From: Archivesica marissinica
Taxonomy: Eukaryota; Mollusca; Bivalvia; Venerida; Vesicomyidae
DNA: 64,000 nucleotides
Reading direction: 5' to 3'
Assembly: GCA_014843695.1 (NCBI GenBank)
Contig: CM026403.1
Coordinates: 49,810,296-49,874,295, forward strand
The notes under the pieces are model-generated. The model was not told the DNA's origin, searched no databases, and saw nothing but the letters and a program-made list of their open reading frames with translations. Positions 13,701-25,700 of this stretch are shown piece by piece; positions within the stretch are counted from its first letter, which is position 1, and every line of letters starts with the position of its first letter. Both the position numbers and the translations under genes were made by a program.

Positions 13701-16700
13701 ATGTTTCATTGTCATTGACTTCCATGATTTCATTACTTCACTGATGCCATGCTGCTTGGGAGACATGCATTATTCTTCAAAAGCAATTTCTAGTTTATGT
13801 TTAATATTGAGCTCTGTGTAAGATTGATTAGTGTGGACTGTAACAATATCATCACTCTACCCTTCACGTGTGTGTGTCTAATACTTCATTCTTGTCAGTT
13901 TCCGTTTCGCCATTGCCAATTTTGAAATATTTGCACATGTATTAAGAGCTTGAACATACTGTAAAGGTGGCAGAAGTGTAAATTAAATAATGAAAGCTAA
14001 TAATCGGATTGTAATACTGAAACATTTACATGATGGTGCTACAAATTATTTTGTCTCTATATGTCTTATTTCACATTACTAATTGTTATGTTTCTACATG
14101 ACTTATTTAACATTATGTAAATAAATGGTGTCCTTCACGGCACGAAAATCAAAAAAAAAAAATATATTGAAGACAAGTCTTGAAGACAATCTGTTTTATC
14201 GGATTGTATATATATATTCTGCACATTTTGGGAATACAGACGATTCCGGAATCGCGCTGCGCGTTTTAGGAATTCCAATACTGTTGTGCTATTCTAGAAT
14301 CGCCCTGCACAATTCTGGAATCTCGCAAGGCGTTATTTTCATCAGATAAAACTTTTATAATGGTCTTGCACATTTTAGGAATGTCTTGCACAATGTTGGA
14401 ATAGTGAGTTCCATAGTGAGTCGAAAATTGGCAAACATTTCAGTGCGAATGCGGAATTAAATTAAATTAAACATTTTCAATTCCGCATTTGCTCTAAAAT
14501 GTTTGTTTACTTTCAATGTCATTTGTGGAAAAGATCACATAAATTTCAATTTTGTTATCGGCAAGAAAAAACTATTTATCTTATTTGCATGCAATAAACT
14601 AATTGATTTAATGTTCTGTTATATTTTATTTATTTGACTATTATTTATAACATCATATTTTAATGAAAATCCAATATTCCAACTTTTGTCCCGATTCCTA
14701 AAATGCGCACGGACGTTTCCAGAATCGCACAGAATCTCCAAACTGCTCAACGGTATTGGAATTCCTAAAACGCGCAGCGCGATTCTGGAATGGTCCGTGT
14801 TCCAACAATGCGCAGAACATATATATATATGTAAAATCAAGCCATAATTAAGTATAAAGTACGGTGTGGCGAGGCACTAACCTGACTGTTATTGGCTGAT
14901 CGTTGCAATAAAGAGGTTGCTCTTTAGCACTCGTATTATAATTTGTATAGAGGCCTCACAATGGGGAGACAGATTCACATGTACAGAGTGACCCTGCTGT
15001 CATTCCCTACTTTTTGTCTTCTGTTTTTGAATACAAGGACCAGTACTCGAAGCCTCTGTCCATAGTCTTGTTCTATCTAGAATGATTTTGACAGAGTTAT
15101 CGTATGTTAAAAGTTTAATGATGGGTCGTGTTTTATTACAGATTCTGCAAACGGAACTTGGTATATTGTATCAGGAAGAGCTCATCCCACAGAGCTTGTC
15201 GTCCATGGCAACAGAAGAACAGCAACCTAAGGAGAAGTGGCAGAAACGACGGACCATTTACAAAGTCAGGGTTAGTAATTCTTACTCACAAGCTGGCTTG
15301 TGTAGGGTCAGTGGGTCTACCCGGGTATCTGTCCATGCCTGGAACAGTAGACACAGTTGATTCTCTGCCATTTAAAGCTGGAGTTAAAACAGTTGCTATG
15401 CAACCTTATCATTATGTACACAATAAACCTTAGCTCTTGGTGTGACTGTTATTTTTCGATATACTGCCAGTTAAAATGTTTCATCTTTAGTAGTAAGAAA
15501 ATGGTGTACTTTAAGCTGAAGTGACCACATGGTTACGGTCGTTGACTCCAAGTCACTTTTCCCTCACCACTGCAGGTTCGAATCCGACAGGGGGTGTTGA
15601 ATTCTTCAGCTTATCCAGCTGCTTGCAGAAGGTCAGTGGTTCTACCCAGGTGCCCGTCCATGCCTGAAATACTGCTCGGATGTGCAGTCGGTGTCTTCCT
15701 CCACCAATACTAGCTGGAGAGTCGCCAAGTGTTTTAGCTCCACTATCCGAATAGCAAACAGTATAGAGCCTGATCAGATGGCACAGATTATGTTTGCAAA
15801 ATCGAATCTACTCATTTCCAGTAGAGTATGGGTTAATATAAGCTTGTAGTATTGCTTTTCGCAGTTGTTGTAAAATAAATAAACTCCGTTTTCTCTTTTC
15901 CTATCAGAATCTACAGCCAAACCATAGAGGAAATGATGTTTTGGTTCTGGAGGACCGGGCCCAGATTATCTCAGCCAAGTTCATGTATGGTCCCCTTGAC
16001 ATGACCTCATTATCAGGAGAGAAGGTATATTCTAATTTATGTTTATTTATAACATTATTTGCTACACTATATAGTAGTTTTATTTCTAGTTGCCTAAATT
16101 CCGTGATTTTTGGAAGATAGATATGTATATATCTCGGTAAATTATTGACTGTATAGAGGTTTAATTTCTCACTGGTTTAATTTTGCAAAATCTGGAAGGG
16201 ACAAAGTTATGTCAACACACTATTCAACGAGTATTCGAGTACTCGAGTACTCGATCGAACGTCCGAGTATCGAATACTTTTCAGATAATCGAGTACTCGG
16301 TTAAAAAAATAAAATCAACAAATCTTTATTTTGCGTAAATACGGAGTTGCCTGTGAACAAATCGTGATCAGTGGGATTAGCGAAACTTCCGCTGTACCAA
16401 ACAATGCAATATACAGCGTGTCATGATGATTAACAATACCTGTATATCACACAGAGCCGGCCACAGTGACCGAATAATTAAGGTGTTGATTCAATTTATT
16501 TGATAAGCGGAAGTTTCATACAAATTATTTTATCATTGGGTTCACTACTGAGGCGGGTCGTCCGATTGTATGTCGTGTGAATGACATCTTTTGTCTGGTG
16601 GTCAGAACTTGTTTTGATGTTATAATTGACACTTACTTGATTACTCAATTTAGAACTTTAAGCAGCTACCCATAGCAGGGCAATACCGAAATAGTTGTTA

Positions 16701-19700
16701 AATAATAAATATCGTAACTTTTGCCATTAACGTTAACGCTGTTAAACTGTGAAGACCATAGTAGCTCGCCCATATGGTTCGCCGGCGGCGAGGGTAAATA
16801 AGCTCAATCATCGTGAAGAGATCTTTAGAATATAATAGTAGTAGAGTAATATAAGTGAATTGTGAGAATGCCTCCACCTAAATCTGTGGTATGGAAGTAC
16901 TTTGAAAGACTTGACAACACATCAAAGCAATGAATTGATTAAAAGCAGGACCAATCTGATTGACGAGACAAGAAGCATAATCCACAGTAACGGTAACCGA
17001 GTACTCGAGTACTCGAACGAATACCTTTCCGAGTACTCGAGTACCAAAATCACTACTCGTTGACATCCCTACAACACACATATAATATATATATATATAA
17101 GATAATTGTTTATTATAGTGACTTGTGTTTTCCAACATACATTTTGCATACATAGGCGATGTTGAAGTTTCTATTCTACGACTGTATATTTTGCATACAT
17201 CTGGTGAAGTTGAAGTTTCTATTCTACGACTGTATATTTTGCGTACATCTGGTGAAGTTGAAGTTTCTATTCTACGACTATATTTTGCATACATCTGGTG
17301 AAGTTGAAGTTTCTATTTTACGACTGTATATTTTGCATACATAGGCGATGTTGAAGTTTCTATTCTACGACTGTATATTTTGCATACATAGGCGATGTTG
17401 AAGTTTCTATTCTACGACTGTATATTTTGCATACATAGGCGATGTTGAAGTTTCTATTCTACGACTGTATATTTTGCATACATAGGCGATGTTGAAGTTT
17501 CTATTCTACGACTGTATATTTTGCATACATAGGCGATGTTGAAGTTTCTATTCTACGACTGTATATTTTGCATACATAGGCGATGTTGAAGTTTCTATTC
17601 TACGACTGTATATTTTGCATACATAGGCGATGTTGAAGTTTCTATTCTACGACTGTATATTTTGCATACATAGGCGATGTTGAAGTTTCTATTCTACGAC
17701 TGTATATTTTGCATACATAGGCGATGTTGAAGTTTCTATTCTACGACTGTATATTTTGCATACATAGGCGATGTTGAAGTTTCTATTCTACGACTGTATA
17801 TTTTGCATACATAGGCGATGTTGAAGTTTCTATTCTACGACTGTATATTTTGCATACGTCTGGTGAAGTTGAAGTTTCTATTCTACGACTGTATATTTTG
17901 CATACGTCTGGTGAAGTTGAAGTTTCTATTCTACGACTGTATATTTTGCATACATCTGGTGAAGTTGAAGTTTCTATTCTACGACTGTATATTTTGCATA
18001 CATCTGGTGAAGTTGAAGTTTCTATTCTACGACTGTATATTTTGCATACGTCTGGTGAAGTTGAAGTTTCTATTCTACGACTGTATATTTTGCATACATA
18101 GGCGATGTTGAAGTTTCTATTCTACGACTGTATATTTTGCATACATAGGCGATGTTGAAGTTTCTATTCTACGACTGTATATTTTGCATACATAGGCGAT
18201 GTTGAAGTTTCTATTCTACGACTGTATATTTTGCATACATAGGCGATGTTGAAGTTTCTATTCTACGACTGTATATTTTGCATACATAGGCGATGTTGAA
18301 GTTTCTATTCTACGACTGTATATTTTGCATACGTCTGGTGAAGATGAAGTTTCTATTCTACAACTGTATATTTTGCATACATAGGCGATGTTGAAGTTTC
18401 TATTCTACGACTGTATATTTTGCATACATAGGCGATGTTGAAGTTTCTATTCTACGACTGTATATTTTGCATACGTCTGGTGAAGTTGAAGTTTCTATTC
18501 TACGACTGTATATTTTGCATACGTCTGGTGAAGTTGAAGTTTCTATTCTACGACTGTATATTTTGCATACATCTGGTGAAGTTGAAGTTTCTATTCTACG
18601 ACTGTATATTTTGCATACATCTGGTGAAGTTGAAGTTTCTATTCTACGACTGTATATTTTGCATACATAGGCGATGTTGAAGTTTCTATTCTACGACTGT
18701 ATATTTTGCATACATCGGCGATGTTGAAGTTTCTATTCTACGACTGTATATTTTGCATACGTCTGGTGAAGTTGAAGTTTCTATTCTACGACTGTATATT
18801 TTGCATACGTCTGGTGAAGTTGAAGTTTCTATTCTACGACTGTATATTTTGCATACATCTGGTGAAGTTGAAGTTTCTATTCTACGACTGTATATTTTGC
18901 ATACATCTGGTGAAGTTGAAGTTTCTATTCTACGACTGTATATTTTGCATACATAGGCGATGTTGAAGTTTCTATTCTACGACTGTATATTTTGCATACA
19001 TAGGCGATGTTGAAGTTTCTATTCTACGACTGTATATTTTGCATACATAGGCGATGTTGAAGTTTCTATTCTACGACTGTATATTTTGCATACATAGGCG
19101 ATGTTGAAGTTTCTATTCTACGACTGTATATTTTGCATACGTCTGGTGAAGTTGAAGTTTCTATTCTATGACTGTATATTTTGCATACGTCTGGTGAAGT
19201 TGAAGTTTCTATTCTACGACTGTATATTTTGCATACATCTGGTGAAGTTGAAGTTTCTATTCTACGACTGTATATTTTGCATACATAGGCGATGTTGAAG
19301 TTTCTATTCTACGACTGTATATTATGCATACATAGGCGATGTTGAAGTTTCTATTCTACAACTGTATATTTTGCATACATAGGCGATGTTGAAGTTTCTA
19401 TTCTACGACTGTATATTTTGCATACATAGGCGATGTTGAAGTTTCTATTCTACGACTGTATACATTGTATTTACAACATATATTCAGTATAATGTGAAAT
19501 TTTAACACCCAGCCCAACGGGCCTATAAGTCACCTTATGGTAACAGTTTTAAATAGTGTGAATATGCATCATTGAACGTAGAGTATTATTTACATACTTA
19601 TTACTAAAGTTAATTACTAAAATAATTACTGAGATAATTATACCTAAAGGTAATCGATTACAAATAATGAGAGATCATATAGGAATACTAGTAGTTTATG

Positions 19701-22700
19701 TAGATATACTAAGTAGATAATTGTGTGTTTTACGTTTATTTATCGTCGCTACCTGTTACCCATATGAGCGACGCCTTCTGAAGATATTAGTCATTTTAGA
19801 TTTTTGGAGGATAGTGCAATGATACAGAGAGAGACCCATTCCAGAGTCTCCTCTGGTTCTTTTACGTGCACGGTGTAAAGCACCGACACGAGACCTCGGT
19901 TTAACGTCCCATCTGAAAGACTGTTAATTACTTATTATGGCCAGACGGGGGATCGAACCTGAAAATATTTATCCACCAATAATAGCTGGAGAGTCACAAC
20001 TTTAAACCCCACAAGCAAACATGGTAGCATAGTGAAATGTTGAGGTGCAAAACATATAAATGCAGGTTGTTTTAAAATTTATTTTTGGGGCTAGCTACTG
20101 TTAAGTATTTGTCATTTACATTTGCAGACGGACATACATGTAATGTCTGCATCCGGAGAGTGGGCATATATGGGTACCGAAAACACAGACGGACACGGTC
20201 GATTGACTTACACTATCCCGCCTGACAAGCATCTCAGTCAGGGGATATACCCCGTGAAGATGGTTGTACGGTAAGTCTAGAGTAAACATGTGCACTTACC
20301 TCGTGTGATTCCAAGTAAATCCATGTTCGGTATGTCTAGAGTAAACATGTGTACTTACCTCGTGTGATTCCAAGTAAATCCATGTTCGGTAAGTCTAGAG
20401 TAAACATGTGTACTTACCTCGTGTGATTCTAAGTAAATCCATGTTCGGTAAGTCTAGAGTAAACATGTGTACTTACCTCGTGTGATTCCAAGTAAATCCA
20501 TGTTCGGTAAGTCTAGAGTAAACATGTGTACTTACCTCGTGTGATTCCAAGTAAATCCATGTTCGGTAAGTCTAGAGTAAACATGTGTACTTACCTCGTG
20601 TGATTCTAAGTAAATCCATGTTCGGTAAGTCTAGAGTAAACATGTGTACTTACCTCGTGTGATTCCAAGTAAATCCATGTTCGGTAAGTCTAGAGTAAAC
20701 ATGTGTACTTACCTCGTGTGATTCCAAGTAAATCCATGTTCGGTAAGTCTAGAGTAAACATGTGTACTTACCTCGTGTGATTCTAAGTAAATCCATGTTC
20801 GGTAAGTCTAGAGTAAACATGTGCACTTACCTCGTGTGATTCCAAGTAAATCCATGTTCGGTAAGTCTAGAGTAAACATGTGCACTTACTTCATGTGATT
20901 GCAAGTAAATCCATGTTCAGTAAGTCTAGAGTATACATGTGCACTTACCTCGGGTGATTCCAAGTAAATCCATGTTTGGTAAGTCTAGAGTAAACATGTG
21001 CACTTACCTCGGGTGATTCCAAGTAAATCCATGTTCGGTAAGTCTAGAGTAAACATGTGCACTTACCTCGTGTGATTCCAAGTAAATCCATGTTCGGTAA
21101 GTCTACAGTATACATGTGCACTTACCTCGTGTGATTCCAAGTAAATCCATGTTCGGTAAGTCTAGAGTAAACATGTGCACTTACCTCGTGTGATTCCAAG
21201 TAAGTCCATGTTCGTTAAGTCTAGAGTAAACATGTGTACTTACTTCATGTGATTGCAAGTAAATCCATGTTCGGTAAGTCTAGAGTATACATGTGCACTT
21301 ACTTCATGTGATTGCAAGTAAATCCATGTTCAGTAAGTCTAGAGTATACATGTGCACTTACCTCGGGTGATTCCAAGTAAATCCATGTTTGGTAAGTCTA
21401 GAGTAAACATGTGCACTTACCTCGGGTGATTCCAAGTAAATCCATGTTCGGTAAGTCTAGAGTAAACATCTGCACTTACTTCATGTGATTCGAAGTAAAT
21501 CCATGTTCGGTAAGTCTAGAGTATACATGTGCACTTACTTCGTGTGATTCCAAGTAAATCCATGTTCGGTAAGTCTAGAGTAAACATGTGCACTTACCTC
21601 GTGTGATTCCAAGTAAATCCATGTTCGGTAAGTCTACAGTATACATGTGCACTTACCTCGTGTGATTCCAAGTAAGTCCATGTTCGTTAAGTCTAGAGTA
21701 TACATGTGCACTTACTTTGTATGGCTTACAAATAATTTCAATCTGGGACCACTATCCATGCATGATTGTAAGATTTGACTAATCGTGTCTGAACATTGTA
21801 TTTTATGGTCATGTTTACAGTTATATGAACGCCTCCATGGTCGAGTTGTTTAACTATGGATATGTTTCAGTTTACATGCCTACATTACAGGGTGGATCAC
21901 ACAACTACGGATATGTTTCAGTTTAAATGCTTACATTACAGGGTGGATCACACAACTACGGATATGTTTCAGTTTACAAGCCTACATTACAGGGTGGATC
22001 ACACAACTACGGATATGTTTCAGTTTACAAGTTTACATTACAGGGTGGATCACACAACTACGGATATGTTTCAGTTTACATGCTTACATTACAGGGTGGA
22101 TCACACAACTACGGATATGTTTCAGTTTACATGCTTACATTACAGGGTGGATCACACAACTACGGATATGTTTCAGTTTACATGCTTACATTACAGGGTG
22201 GACCACACAACTACGGATATGTTTCAGTTTACAAGCCTACATTACAGGGTGGATCACACAACTACGGATATGTTTCAGTTTACAAGCCTACATTACAGGG
22301 TGGATCACACAACTACGGATATGTTTCAGTTTACATGCTTACATTACAGGGTGGACCACACAACTACGGATATGTTTCAGTTTACAAGCCTACATTACAG
22401 GGTGGATCACACAACTACGGATATGTTTCAGTTTACAAGCCTACATTACAGGGTGGATCACACAACTACGGATATGTTTCAGTTTACATGCTTACATTAC
22501 AGGGTGGACCACACAACTACGGATATGTTTCAGTTTACATGCTTACATTACAGGGTAGATCACACAACTACGGATATGTTTCAGTTTACATGCTTACATT
22601 ACAGGGTGGATCACACAACTACGGATATGTTTCAGTTTACATGCTTACATTACAGGGTGGACCACACAACTACGGATATGTTTCTAGCTGTTCTACCTCC

Positions 22701-25700
22701 TCGGACTGAGACAGTTGTGTTCAGCATTGACGGCTCGTTCACAGCTAGTGTTTCTATCATGGGTAAAGATCCTAAAGTGAAGCCAGGAGCAGTGGATGTT
22801 GTTCGGTATGTTGTCACATATTAGCGTACATAGTATACATGAGGTCCTCCGTGGCCGAGAGGTTACGGTCGTTGACTTCGCATCACTTGCCCCTCGGTGC
22901 TGTGGGTTCGAATCCCACTAGGGATATCGAATTATTTCATGATGCTATCCAGCTGACTTGTGGTTGGTTTGTGGTTGTACCAGGGTGCCTGTCCGTGCCT
23001 GCAATATTGCACGGGGTCATGATGCTATCCAGCTGGCTTGTGGTTGGTTTGTGGTTCTCCTGGGGTGCCTGTCCGTGCATGCAATATTGCACGGGGTCAT
23101 GATGTTATCCAGCTGGCTTGTGGTTGTACCGGGGTGCCTGCAATATTGCACGGGGTCATGATGCTATCCAGCTGGCTTGTGGTTGGTTTGTGGTTTCTAC
23201 CGGGGGCCCGTCCGTACATGCAATATTGCACTGGGTCATGATGCTATCCAGCTGGCTTGTGGTTGGTGTTGTACCGGGGTGCCCGTCCGTGCATGCAATA
23301 TTGTACAGGGTCATGATGCTATCCAGCTGGCTTGTGGTTTGTGGTTGTACCGGGGTGCCTGTCCGTGCATGCAATATTGCACGGGGTCATGATGCTAACC
23401 AGCTGGCTTGTGGTTGGTGGTTGTACCGGGGTGCCCGTCCGTGCATGCAATATTGCACGGGGTCATGATGCTATCCAGCTGGCTTGTGGTTGGTTGGTGG
23501 TTGTACCGGGGTGCACGTCCATGCATGCAATATTGCACAGAAGGGCACCCGGGGTCTTCCTCCACCAATAATAGCTGGAGAGTTGGAGGTTGACCTACGC
23601 TGTTGGTGCGACTTTTAATCCCGAAGAAAACAAACAACCATTATATACGTATCACGTATTAACTCTTCCTCATCTACAGTAGATGGAATCTCCCTATTTA
23701 AGGGTTAACCATTTCGCCCCCAAAACAAAGCATTTTACGATGTTATTATCACATTAGTAATGAAACAAATAGAAAAGCCTGTGGGCTAGAAGTACATAGT
23801 GGATATAACCAATAATAATTGGCAAGCTTGTGATGGCCGACCTCTAGTAGTAGAACGAGGATTTGGAATCGAGGGATCCCTATTGCACCAAACTATTTTT
23901 GTGCGTTTTAGATATATTGGTTATGTTAGAAAAATCTAAATAATATATGTATTTGCGTTATTTATATATACCGGTATATATATATGTGTGGCCGGTGTGG
24001 TTAATTCCAATAAACAACGGAAAGACATTTTTTCTGTACCCTTAATCTACCTAAAACAGAATGTGCCGTCTTGTCAGGTGCTATGCTGTTTGCTATACGG
24101 ATAGTGGAGCTAAAACACTTGTCTGAATAGCAAACAACATAGATCCTGATCAGGCATAGACATATTATCCAGTCCTTCTTTCTTGTGTAAGTAATATCAT
24201 GAACCAAATGCAAGCATATCAAACCAATCTTATAGTGCTGGTCACCAAGCTGATATTTGGGACAGGAAAACACGAAGCTCATTAACCGAAATCTAATACA
24301 CTTGTCATGTTTAGTTTGAACTTTATTTATTTTACAACGTTTGCGAAGCAAGTTTTAACAACTCTTGTCTCCGCCTAGTGGTCATTCGTGTGGGAGGAAA
24401 CTGGAGTACCTCGAGAAAACCCACCTGTCTGATCTGGCGACCACGGTACCATCTCACATACTTCCCCGTCCGAGGATCGAACCCGGGTTGCATTGGTGAG
24501 AAAAGAGTGCGCTAACCACTGTGCTAATCGGACAGCCAATGTCATTGTCATGTTTGAATCGTGTGAGGCATTGACAGCTGGTCTGTATATGCAGCATAAG
24601 GTTGATGGTTGGCTGGTCAACCCAGCATAACTTTGTGTTTTATTATACAGACTATGGCAGGAGGTGGGGTATCTGATTCTGTATGTGACGGCTAGACCGG
24701 ATATGCAGCATAACAAGGTTGTTGGTTGGCTGGTCAACCCAGCATAACTTTGTGTTTTATTATACAGACTATGGCAGGAGGTGGGGTATCTGATTCTGTA
24801 TGTCACGGCTAGACCGGATATGCAGCATAACAAGGTTGTTGGTTGGCTGGTCAACCCAGCATAACTTTGTGTTTTATTATGCAGACTATGGCAGGAGTTG
24901 GGGTATCTGATTCTGTATGTCACGGCTAGACCGGATATGCAGCATAACAAGGTTGTTGGTTGGCTGGCCCAGCATAACTTCCCGCATGGCATGGTTGCGT
25001 TCATGGACGGCTTCTCCAAAGATCCACTTAGACAGAAGTTTAACTACCTGAAGACACTGCAGTCGGATGTAATGTTTACTAATTCCTTGCTTAATAGATC
25101 TAATAAAAACACTTAAATATGGTAGAATCAATTTGTCAAACCTGTCTTAAGCAGCCAGTCAAGGGAATCACAGAAAGTGGCTGCTTAGCACAGGTGGCTG
25201 CTTAATAGAGGTCAAATGTGATAGCAAAACAACATATTGGGGATCTGAAAACTGGCTGCTTAATGCAGGTTGGCTGCTTAATAGAGGTGACCACTAACAC
25301 AAGTTTGACTGTAGTCTTATATTGGTATCTATATTTTATGTCAGCGCTTGGGACAGTCAATTGAAATTAATATCAAATGTCTCCTTCCAAACACTGTATA
25401 GATGAAGATGAAGTTTCTATTCTACGACTGTATATTTTGCATACATAGGCGATGTTGAAGTTTCTATTCTACGACTGTATATTTTGCATACATAGGTGAA
25501 GATGAAGTTTCTATTCTACAACTGTATATTTTGCATACATAGGTGATGTTGAAGTTTCTATTCTACGACTGTATATTTTGCATACATAGGCGATGTTGAA
25601 GTTTCTATTCTACGACTGTATATTTTGCATACATAGGCAATGTTGAAGTTTCTATTCTACGACTGTATATTTTGCATACATAGGCGATGTTGAAGTTTCT

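Noticed and set aside
16209..17070. Active hAT transposon
   Set aside because: Only 21 codons of the transposase remain before a stop.
24375..25019. 214-codon - strand open frame
   Set aside because: It is the antisense of the 117-bp exon I duplications joined to an S5 SINE head.
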